Below, piece after piece: positions 1 to 5,454 of a stretch of DNA of 5,454 bases. The number at the start of each line of letters is the position of its first letter. Position 1 is the stretch's first letter. This DNA comes from Alphaproteobacteria bacterium (GTDB lineage: Bacteria > Pseudomonadota > Alphaproteobacteria > Micavibrionales > UBA2020), in assembly GCA_023136145.1 (NCBI GenBank), contig JAGLRU010000253.1, positions 1 to 5,454 on the forward strand. The letters run 5' to 3'. A program made the position numbers and the translations under genes. The notes beneath the pieces were generated by a model. That model saw nothing but the letters and a program-made list of their open reading frames with translations. It ran no database searches and had not been told where the DNA came from.

Positions 1-38
1 GGGAGAAAAAATGCCTATCAATAAATTCAGGAATGACT

Positions 39-1283
39 CTATTTATTCGCCTTTGGTTTAAAGTCTGTTTTTAGCTTTTTCAGGCATTCTGTACGTCTGG
101 GTTTGAAATCCTCAGCAATCCACCAGCTCTCAATAGCATCAAGAACACGTCCGACCTCCGATCCCGATTCATAACCGATGGCTAGAACATCATCTCCCAA
201 TAGAGGAAAGCGAGTAGCGCGGAAAGACGTGGCTGTCTGATAAAGAGGAGACAGGCGTTCTTCATCACCAGACCTCGCCGCCGCGAGCAACAAAAGACTC
301 CGCGCCATGTCGTTGCCATAGTGGTAGACGAGCTTTCTAACGCCGCCCTCCCCGATATCCATTGAAACGGAAACTTCAGGATTCACCATTTTATTAAGCT
401 GGGAAGCCTGATTTTTCGACAAGCGCAACGCCTGCGAAATATTTTTCATACCTTTGGGAGTCGCATCAATAAGTGCCGCAAAACGCCGCAGAGCATAAGC
501 ATCGCCGTCATAACTGCTTTCCAGCCGCACCAAATTTTCCAGCGTTTCGACATTGGTGGCCTCTGGCATAAAATGCTCCACTATGCCGCTTCGCAGCATA
601 ATCCGCCAGACTTCCGCGCACCTGTCTGATTCAAGAAGCTTCATGATTTCATGACAGATGCGCTCCGCCGATAGTTTTGGAATCTGCCCAGCAGCGGCAG
701 AACAGGCACGCAAAGCAGCATCGTCTGGCAGTCCACGTCCAAAGTGTGCATAGAACCGGAAGAATCTAAGAATACGCAGAATATCCTCGTTGATACGTTT
801 TTCAGGGTCTCCAACAAACCGCACCCGCCCTAGACGTAAATCCTCCACGCCGCCGAATGGATCATAGAGATTACCGTCCAGTGTTGCAAAAATCGCATTG
901 ATCGTAAAATCCCGACGAGAAGCATCTGTTTTCCAATCGTCCGTAAACTTAACATCAGCATGACGACCAAAAGTGAGCACATCCAGCCGTAGAGTGGTGA
1001 TTTCGAACGGCTTACCGTCCACAATAGCCTTGATGGTTCCGTGCTTCAATCCAATAGTGGAAAATGGAATTTTATGATGTTTCAGACGCTCGATCACCTG
1101 TTGCGGTATCAGAGTGGTGGCAATGTCGATGTCAAGTTCCTTGCGATTGGCGAGCGTGTCGCGGACACAGCCGCCGACAAATCGCGCATCTCCGCCATCC
1201 TCCAGAAGCACTTTCATAAGTTTCTGCGTTTCAGGCACAACCATCCACGCCCGGAGGCTCAGTTTTCCGCTAAAGCTTTCCAC
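39..1283 (-). CDS. cca: CCA tRNA nucleotidyltransferase (class II, cca/pcnB superfamily)
   Basis: This cytoplasmic enzyme adds or repairs the 3'-CCA of tRNAs using CTP and ATP, without a nucleic acid template. Counting from the GTG at 1283 (414 aa), the visible class II head contains GGCVRD (37-42, nucleotide-binding loop), the metal-binding carboxylate pair in LDIDIAT (D51, D53), RRDFTINA (123-130, ribose/base selection) and the helical block RINEDILRILRFFRFYA (163-179). The SAERICHEIMKLL segment (205-217) is typical of the neck. Length and end-to-end motif order are those of an intact enzyme without an HD domain. Three starts are possible: TTG 1286, GTG 1283 and ATG 1244. I chose GTG 1283 because AAGGGA (1290-1295, minus strand) lies 6 nt upstream, against only 3 nt for TTG, and because the SGKL lead before residue 15 resembles family N-termini. 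It is divergent from moxR. Poly(A) polymerase is the alternative reading, but the overall fit favours Cca. Confidence 0.93.
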   Translation of the reverse strand: MESFSGKLSLRAWMVVPETQKLMKVLLEDGGDARFVGGCVRDTLANRKELDIDIATTLIPQQVIERLKHHKIPFSTIGLKHGTIKAIVDGKPFEITTLRLDVLTFGRHADVKFTDDWKTDASRRDFTINAIFATLDGNLYDPFGGVEDLRLGRVRFVGDPEKRINEDILRILRFFRFYAHFGRGLPDDAALRACSAAAGQIPKLSAERICHEIMKLLESDRCAEVWRIMLRSGIVEHFMPEATNVETLENLVRLESSYDGDAYALRRFAALIDATPKGMKNISQALRLSKNQASQLNKMVNPEVSVSMDIGEGGVRKLVYHYGNDMARSLLLLAAARSGDEERLSPLYQTATSFRATRFPLLGDDVLAIGYESGSEVGRVLDAIESWWIAEDFKPRRTECLKKLKTDFKPKANK

Positions 1284-1359
1284 CAAAAATCCCTTTCCGC
1301 TTACTGACGTTTTCGCTACAATGTTTCACTATAACTGTTTATGAAGCAAGGTGAAACCA
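1284..1359. promoter_or_regulatory. Divergent cca/moxR intergenic promoter region
   Basis: This 76-bp gap must carry the 5' signals of both flanking genes. A near-symmetric core CACTATAAC holds a -10-like TATAAC on the plus strand (1330-1335) and TATAGT on the minus strand (1333-1328), each 5/6 to consensus. A second plus-strand candidate is TACAAT (1317-1322). No good -35 sits at 17 bp for either strand; CTGACG (1304-1309) is 20 bp from TATAAC. Ribosome sites are clear: AAGG (1348-1351), 8 nt before the moxR ATG, and AAGGGA on the other strand (1290-1295), 6 nt before the cca GTG. The promoter positions are inference from short matches. Confidence 0.35.
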
Positions 1360-2364
1360 ATGTCCGTCCGCGCCCTCGCCGTCGAATTAACGGATGACCT
1401 CGAAAAAGAGGTCATCACCCTATCATCACAGATGAAACTTGCGCAGGAAAACATTCACAAGATGATTTTCGGGCAAGAAGATGTGGTCAACCTCTGCCTG
1501 ACTGGAATTCTTTCCGGCGGACATTTCTTGATTATGGGGCTGCCGGGACTCGGAAAGACCAAGCTGGTCGATACTATTGGAAAAGTGATGGGTCTCAACA
1601 ACAAGCGCGTGCAATGCACGCCTGATCTGATGCCATCGGATATAGTAGGCTCCGAAATAATCGCTGGCGCGGGCGACACCCGCAGCTTCAAATTTGTCAA
1701 AGGCCCCGTTTTTTGCCAATTGCTAATGGCTGATGAAATCAATCGCGCCAGTCCGCGCACACAGTCGGCACTTCTTCAAGCAATGCAGGAATATCAAGTT
1801 TCCGTCGGTGGAACGACATACGACTTGCCAAAACCATTTCATGTCATGGCAACCCAGAATCCACTAGAGCAGGAAGGCACATATCCATTACCTGAAGCAC
1901 AACTCGACCGGTTTATGTTACAGATCGACATCGGCTATCCAGAGTCAGCAGACGAGCACAAGATGATGCTGGCAACAACCGGCACAGAAGAAGAAAAACC
2001 AGAAACGATTTTCAATGTCGATGAAGTTTTACAAGCACAGCATCTGATTCGTCGGCTCCCCATAGGGCAAAAGGTGGTGGACGGCATCCTTGCACTCGTA
2101 CAGGCTGGAAGGCCAGAGCAAAGCTCTCTCGTCTCCGTCAGAAAACATGTTAGTTGGGGGCCAGGCCCCCGCGCTTCGCAGGCTTTGATGCTTGCCTCCC
2201 GTGCGAAAGCTTTACTGGACGGGAGATACGCACCATCGATCGATGATGTGCTGGAATTGGCACCCGCAGTTCTGAAACACCGCATGGCACTCCATTTCTC
2301 CGCTCGCGCCGAAGGACTAACGATGGAAGAAATTATTCGGGAAGTGTGCGGAACGGTGGATTGA
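1360..2364 (+). CDS. moxR: MoxR-family AAA+ ATPase
   Basis: A cytoplasmic AAA+ ATPase of the MoxR/RavA clade, chaperone-like proteins that remodel or help mature partner complexes, often VWA-domain proteins. In the 334-aa product I see Walker A GLPGLGKT (60-67), Walker B LLMADE (121-126) followed by NRASPRTQSALLQAMQE, sensor-1 ATQNP (164-168), the LDRF arginine-finger region (182-185) and the sensor-2 motif GPGPRASQ (257-264) in the lid domain. Length and motif order are complete for the family. I chose ATG 1360 because AAGG (1348-1351) lies 8 nt upstream; the in-frame GTG at 1351 overlaps that ribosome site and would add only three residues. It is divergent from cca and convergent with tesA, overlapping the tesA tail by 32 bp. 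The genes that usually follow moxR in alphaproteobacteria (DUF58/VWA proteins) are absent here, so its client cannot be read from the context. Confidence 0.93.
   Translation: MSVRALAVELTDDLEKEVITLSSQMKLAQENIHKMIFGQEDVVNLCLTGILSGGHFLIMGLPGLGKTKLVDTIGKVMGLNNKRVQCTPDLMPSDIVGSEIIAGAGDTRSFKFVKGPVFCQLLMADEINRASPRTQSALLQAMQEYQVSVGGTTYDLPKPFHVMATQNPLEQEGTYPLPEAQLDRFMLQIDIGYPESADEHKMMLATTGTEEEKPETIFNVDEVLQAQHLIRRLPIGQKVVDGILALVQAGRPEQSSLVSVRKHVSWGPGPRASQALMLASRAKALLDGRYAPSIDDVLELAPAVLKHRMALHFSARAEGLTMEEIIREVCGTVD
1393..1416. repeat. Perfect 9-bp inverted repeat inside the 5' end of moxR
   Basis: GATGACCTC (1393-1401) and its exact complement GAGGTCATC (1408-1416) flank a GAAAAA loop. The element starts 33 nt after the moxR ATG and encodes TDDLEKEVIT. 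It would form a stable early-coding mRNA hairpin or could serve as a dyad for a DNA-binding protein. No T-run follows on either strand, so it is not a standard intrinsic terminator. The repeat is directly visible; any function is inference. Confidence 0.6.
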
Positions 2365-3001
2365 GAGCCAAAAGTTCTTTTACGGAAGGCAAAATATTAT
2401 AGACAACCACAGACACGCCCTTTGCATTAGGATGCAGTCCACCATCCTGAAGTAGACCGGAACGTGGAAATATCCCCTCCAAAAAGAAAGGATAATAAAC
2501 GGCATCATAGTTCTTGGCTAAATTCTTATATATTGCGGAATATGTCCTTTCAAGCTTTTCACCCATATTAGGAGCCGATTTCATTCCAGCCAGCAATACT
2601 GGATTTTTGTTCTTTTTCAGGATTTCCATCATTTTATGCAAATTATTATAAGTGACTTCGGGGTCTATAGCGCGAAGTATATCATTGCCACCCAGTTCCA
2701 GAATGACGAAATCCGGTTTTTTCTGCTCAAGCGTCCACTCCAGCCGCGTCACGCCACCAGATGTCGTTTCTCCCGCCACTCCAGCATTGATAACGGTTAT
2801 ATCATACCCCTGCTCTCTCAGTTTACGTTCAAGCTGCACGGGAAAGGAGTCTTGCGGAGAAAGGCCATAACCTGATGTCAGGCTATCTCCGAAAGCCAAT
2901 ATCGTTTTTTGCGCATTATTAGCATTGGCGGGATTTACCAGCAGCACAGAAAGAGTCATAATCGTCACCAGAAAAATTATTTTACAGGAAATACGCATCA
3001 T
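2333..3001 (-). CDS. tesA: Secreted SGNH/GDSL hydrolase, TesA-type arylesterase / acyl-CoA thioesterase I / lysophospholipase
   Basis: A predicted periplasmic esterase of the TesA family, which hydrolyses acyl-thioesters, aryl esters and lysophospholipids. The 222-aa product (from ATG 3001) opens with a signal peptide: basic MMRISCK, a hydrophobic stretch at 8-22, and a likely signal peptidase I site after ANA (25-27). Block I is FGDSLTSGYG (nucleophile S40), block II NAGVAGETT (oxyanion G74), block III GGND (104-107, with N106), and block V contains DGGLHPN with catalytic H190. The Asp that usually sits three residues before the His (DxxH) is Gly187 here; Asp186 lies one residue earlier. ATG codons at 3001 and 2998 are 5 and 8 nt after AAGG (3007-3010, minus strand), so either could start the gene. 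The reading frame stays open to 3283, but that part is antisense to ybbA and lacks family similarity. The 3' end overlaps moxR. Divergence from ybbAP is the arrangement seen around E. coli tesA. Confidence 0.9.
   Translation of the reverse strand: MMRISCKIIFLVTIMTLSVLLVNPANANNAQKTILAFGDSLTSGYGLSPQDSFPVQLERKLREQGYDITVINAGVAGETTSGGVTRLEWTLEQKKPDFVILELGGNDILRAIDPEVTYNNLHKMMEILKKNKNPVLLAGMKSAPNMGEKLERTYSAIYKNLAKNYDAVYYPFFLEGIFPRSGLLQDGGLHPNAKGVSVVVYNILPSVKELLALNPPFRTLPE
2934..2962 (+). promoter_or_regulatory. Candidate ybbAP promoter inside the tesA signal-peptide region
   Basis: TTTACC (2934-2939, 4/6 to the -35 consensus) and CATAAT (2957-2962, 5/6 to the -10 consensus) are separated by an ideal 17 bp. 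Transcription would start near 2969 and give a leader of about 30 nt. That leader carries the ybbA ribosome site AGGAA (2986-2990), 9 nt before ATG 3000. The site lies entirely within tesA codons on the other strand. It is inferred from consensus matching only. Confidence 0.35.
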
Positions 3002-3689
3002 GTCTGCCTTGTCTTCTGAATCAGCCCACATTTTAAACATTAATCGTATCAATTTACACCTAAAAAGCGAAGCCGGAAACGTACATATTCTAAAAGATAT
3101 TTCACTTTCGCTGCCTTCCTCTAAAACAGTTAGCATTATGGGTCCCTCCGGTTCCGGAAAAACCACCCTTCTAATGGTACTGGCAGGGCTTGAAAAACCA
3201 ACCTCAGGAACAGTCGAAGTCGCTGGTACGGAACTGGGCGGTCTATCTGAAGACGATCTCGCCACGTTTCGCAGAGATAACATAGGGATCGTATTTCAAA
3301 ATTTCCATTTGATCCCAACCATGACAGCACTGGAAAACGTTGCCATCCCACTGGAATTCGCAGGACACAAAGACGCTTTCAAAAATGCAGAAGAAGCCCT
3401 TGCCGCCGTTGTTCTTAGTGAACGCATCAAACATTATCCGAGTCAATTGTCAGGTGGGGAGCAGCAGCGGGTAGCAATTGCCAGAGCCTTCGTCACCACA
3501 CCGCGCTTAATCCTTGCCGACGAGCCTACCGGAAACCTCGACATTGAGACCGGCAAAAAAATCATGGATATGATGTTCGACATGACTCGCAAACATGGCA
3601 CAACTCTCCTTCTTGTCACACACGATCCTGTTCTGGCTGGAGGATGCGACATCATGGTGAATATTCGCGACGGCAGGATACCGAATTGA
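3000..3689 (+). CDS. ybbA: ABC transporter ATP-binding protein, YbbA type (LolD/MacB superfamily)
   Basis: This is the cytoplasmic ATPase subunit that powers the FtsX-like permease encoded next to it. The 229-aa product contains Walker A GPSGSGKTT (48-56), Q-loop VFQ (Q100), the signature LSGGEQQ (150-156) continuing RVAIARAF, Walker B LILADEP (170-176) with TGNLD, and H-loop VTHD (H208). The segment NFHLIPTMTALENV after the Q-loop closely resembles E. coli YbbA, and the length agrees with that protein (about 228 aa), which favours YbbA over LolD. ATG 3000 is supported by AGGAA (2986-2990) with a 9-nt spacer; the upstream TTG at 2925 in the same frame would run through the tesA signal peptide and has no family support. 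Its start codon overlaps the tesA start codon on the opposite strand. The stop at 3687-3689 is separated by one base from the permease ATG, so the two are almost surely co-transcribed and translationally coupled. Confidence 0.93.
   Translation: MSALSSESAHILNINRINLHLKSEAGNVHILKDISLSLPSSKTVSIMGPSGSGKTTLLMVLAGLEKPTSGTVEVAGTELGGLSEDDLATFRRDNIGIVFQNFHLIPTMTALENVAIPLEFAGHKDAFKNAEEALAAVVLSERIKHYPSQLSGGEQQRVAIARAFVTTPRLILADEPTGNLDIETGKKIMDMMFDMTRKHGTTLLLVTHDPVLAGGCDIMVNIRDGRIPN
3030..3058 (-). promoter_or_regulatory. Weak candidate tesA promoter inside the ybbA 5' end
   Basis: On the minus strand, TGTAAA (3058-3053, 3/6 to -35) and TAAAAT (3035-3030, 5/6 to -10) are 17 bp apart. The predicted start near 3023 leaves about 22 nt of leader, including AAGG (3010-3007), before the tesA ATG. 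The -35 match is poor, so this is a low-confidence reading. The whole region upstream of tesA is ybbA coding sequence, so some promoter must lie within ybbA or further along that strand. Confidence 0.22.
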
Positions 3690-3690
3690 C

Positions 3691-5454
3691 ATGAAGCATC
3701 GTCTGAAAAAAATTTTCCTACCGCTTATTTACGCCTGTCGCGACCTGAGAGGCGGGATCAGAGGTTTTTATGTTTTTTTAGCCTGCCTCGTCCTCGGCGT
3801 AGGTGCAATTGCCAGCATCCAGTCATTGTCGCGTGGACTGACGGAAAGTCTGCATCATGACGGACGCTATATTCTTGGCGGAGATATAGCACTCCGCACG
3901 ATCTACGAACCAGCCACCCAAGAACAAATACGCTTTTTGCACGACAAAATGGGGCCGATCACCATTGTAATGGAAACCCGCGCTATGGCGCGTCGAATGG
4001 ACAAAACGCAAGCAACGCTGGTGGAACTAAAGGCAGTCGATCCGTTTTATCCCCTCTACGGTAAGCTGGAAATCGTAGATGAGAAAGGGAAAATTATCAA
4101 GACTCCCTTGCAAGACCTAATCCTTCCCCCGCCTATCGGCTCAGATGGGATAGAAAAAGACGAATGGGGCGCACTGGTCGAAAAAGAGCTTCTTTCCCGC
4201 CTTCATATCCGTCTTGGAGACTGGGTGAATATCGGGAAGCAAAGGTTTCAAATACGCGGCATCATCTCTAAGGAGCCAGATCGTATCGGCAACATGCGCT
4301 TTTCCCTAGCACCTCGTATCATGATAAGCGGTTACACCTTCAACAAAACCGGCCTGAAGAAAATGGGAAGTCAGGTATATTACGATCACAAGGTTCTTAT
4401 TCCGTACGTCAAAAATTTTGCCGACCTAAAAGCAGCGAAAAAAAGAATTGAAAACGCATTTCCACAGGCGACATGGAAAGGACGGGATTTCCTAACCGCC
4501 TCCCCGAAGATGGAGCGTACAATACAGCGTCTTACTCTGTTTCTAACGCTAATCGGGCTAACAACGCTACTAATTGGAGGCGTTGGTATTTCAAATTCGG
4601 TGCGAAGTTTTTTAGATAGCAGACTGCTAAATATCGCCACGCTGAAATGCCTCGGTAGCCCCGACCGCTTCGTATTTCGCGTCACTATGATTCAGGTTTT
4701 AATACTAGCGACATTAGGAATCGGTCTTGGCCTTGTGGCAAGCATCTTCATCTCACAGGGTGCAGGATCTCTTCTTACCGCCAAATTAGCTCTAACAGAT
4801 AAAGTACATATATATCCGAAAGCTTTACTGCTAGCAGCGGGATTCGGATATCTCACAACGCTCTGCTTTAGCCTGTGGCCAATAGGTCGTGCCGTCAAAG
4901 TGTCACCAACCGACCTCTTCCGCGATCTTATCGCGCCCACCGCCAGTCGCCCCTCGCTGAACGTCGTTCTGTGGATATTGATCTCGGCTCAGAGTCTTGC
5001 ACTGATGGCCATACTCTGCTCATCCAACCAGAATATTGTGATCTTTTTCCTTGCAGGAGCCATTGCCGCCTTCTCAATTTTTTACGCATGGTCAGCTCTT
5101 ATGAAATTTTCGATACGACGACTGAAAGGCATCGCCACGCCTGAAATCCGCATGGCGGTCGCCAACATTTACCGCCCAGGCAACATCTCCACCAGCGTTA
5201 TCCTGTCTCTAGGACTGGGACTGACAGTTCTAGTCGCAGTGGCACTGGTACAGTTCAACTTCACGCGGCTTATCCGAGATGATCTATCGGTAGACGCACC
5301 ATCCTTCTTTTTTCTCGACATCGAGCCGGGACAACGCGAAGATTTCAAAAAAATGATGGCAGCGGAACCTTCCGCACGCGGACTCGTAATGATGCCATCT
5401 CTGCGCGGACGGGTTATCAGCGTAAACGGAAAGAAAGCTGAGGAAGCACTAATC
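3691..5454 (+). CDS. ybbP: ABC transporter permease, FtsX-like, YbbP type (3'-truncated by window edge)
   Basis: Inner-membrane partner of the YbbA-type ATPase. The frame is open from ATG 3691 to the last base, giving 588 codons with no stop; family members run to about 800-850 aa, so the C-terminal third is missing. A first membrane segment (about 26-46) is followed by a large periplasmic domain (about 47-280, containing LGGDIALR and a TLVELKAVDP stretch). Next comes an FtsX-type membrane block with helices at about 283-305, 333-357 and 376-398, carrying IATLKCLGS (315-323) and ending AVKVSPTDLFR. Further helices lie near 424-444, 448-468 and 502-522, and a second periplasmic domain begins near 525. 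This duplicated layout is typical of YbbP rather than of the shorter LolC/LolE. The ybbA stop TGA and this ATG form TGACATG; AGGA (3675-3678) is 12 nt upstream, rather far, which suggests coupling to ybbA translation. The substrate is unproven. Confidence 0.9.
   Translation, partial: MKHRLKKIFLPLIYACRDLRGGIRGFYVFLACLVLGVGAIASIQSLSRGLTESLHHDGRYILGGDIALRTIYEPATQEQIRFLHDKMGPITIVMETRAMARRMDKTQATLVELKAVDPFYPLYGKLEIVDEKGKIIKTPLQDLILPPPIGSDGIEKDEWGALVEKELLSRLHIRLGDWVNIGKQRFQIRGIISKEPDRIGNMRFSLAPRIMISGYTFNKTGLKKMGSQVYYDHKVLIPYVKNFADLKAAKKRIENAFPQATWKGRDFLTASPKMERTIQRLTLFLTLIGLTTLLIGGVGISNSVRSFLDSRLLNIATLKCLGSPDRFVFRVTMIQVLILATLGIGLGLVASIFISQGAGSLLTAKLALTDKVHIYPKALLLAAGFGYLTTLCFSLWPIGRAVKVSPTDLFRDLIAPTASRPSLNVVLWILISAQSLALMAILCSSNQNIVIFFLAGAIAAFSIFYAWSALMKFSIRRLKGIATPEIRMAVANIYRPGNISTSVILSLGLGLTVLVAVALVQFNFTRLIRDDLSVDAPSFFFLDIEPGQREDFKKMMAAEPSARGLVMMPSLRGRVISVNGKKAEEALI

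Noticed and set aside
6..38. Possible cca terminator (T-run on the minus strand at 11-6)
   Set aside because: The preceding bases pair for only three positions (CCT/AGG), too weak for a terminator hairpin.
1041..1344. Two overlapping plus-strand frames of 88 and 76 codons
   Set aside because: They are antisense to the conserved N-terminal catalytic region of cca, have no recognisable motifs and no clear ribosome sites.
2156..2170. GC-only inverted repeat GGGGGC-CAG-GCCCCC in moxR
   Set aside because: It encodes the conserved sensor-2 motif GPGPR. Gly and Pro codons alone produce the complementarity, and no T-run follows.
2234..2245. 12-bp palindrome CATCGATCGATG
   Set aside because: It lies within moxR codons for PSIDD; a single short palindrome of this kind is expected by chance and has no partner copies here.
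2372..2383. AAAAGTTCTTTT small inverted repeat after moxR
   Set aside because: The stem is five A/T-rich pairs with a two-base loop inside tesA codons; it cannot act as an intrinsic terminator.
2925..2999. Upstream TTG start for ybbA
   Set aside because: It would read through the tesA signal-peptide region. ATG 3000 has AGGAA at 9-nt spacing and gives the family's normal length.
3002..3283. N-terminal extension of the tesA frame by 94 residues
   Set aside because: It is the reverse complement of the ybbA Walker A region. The signal peptide and ribosome site place the true start at 3001 or 2998.
4386..5144. Several 80-100 codon frames on both strands at the right side
   Set aside because: All lie within the continuous ybbP frame, lack family motifs, and are out-of-frame shadows.
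1..5454. Search by eye for CRISPR arrays, tRNA/rRNA genes, insertion sequence ends, toxin-antitoxin or phage genes
   Set aside because: No regularly spaced repeats, no cloverleaf-like segments and no transposase or integrase motifs were seen; the window is almost fully occupied by five ordinary genes.

Overview
The window looks like ordinary chromosomal DNA of a Gram-negative bacterium, most likely an alphaproteobacterium of moderate GC content. The CCA-adding enzyme has the short N-terminal 'SGKL' lead and the C-terminal 'GDDVLAIG ... EVGRVLDAIESWW' segment I associate with alphaproteobacterial homologues. A MoxR ATPase next to cca, and a tesA/ybbA/ybbP cluster, fit the same group. I cannot place it to order or genus. 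I see no rRNA, tRNA, CRISPR, insertion sequence or phage signal.

Layout from left to right: cca (CCA tRNA nucleotidyltransferase) lies on the minus strand (39-1283). A 76-bp divergent gap (1284-1359) separates it from a plus-strand MoxR-type AAA+ ATPase (1360-2364). Convergent to moxR is a secreted SGNH-family esterase/thioesterase of the TesA type on the minus strand (2333-3001). Its 3' end overlaps the moxR 3' end by 32 bp. Its start codon overlaps, on the opposite strand, the start codon of a plus-strand ABC ATPase of the YbbA/LolD type (3000-3689). One base after that stop comes the matching FtsX-like permease of the YbbP type (3691 to the window end). The permease is open at the right edge, with 588 codons visible of an expected 800-850. 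Coding density is close to 100 percent, and no gene-free stretch exceeds 80 bases.

Functionally there are three units. Cca is housekeeping: it builds or repairs tRNA 3' ends. MoxR is a chaperone-like AAA+ ATPase that normally works with VWA/DUF58 proteins, but none follows it here. TesA and YbbAP form a conserved envelope module: a periplasmic hydrolase divergent from a MacB/LolCDE-superfamily ABC transporter, probably acting on hydrophobic acyl compounds at the inner membrane.

No wholly new system is visible. The points most worth a second look are the extreme packing around tesA (head-to-head start-codon overlap at one end, tail-to-tail stop overlap at the other), the displaced catalytic Asp in its DGGLHP block, a perfect 9-bp hairpin early in the moxR coding region, and the lack of the usual partner genes beside moxR.
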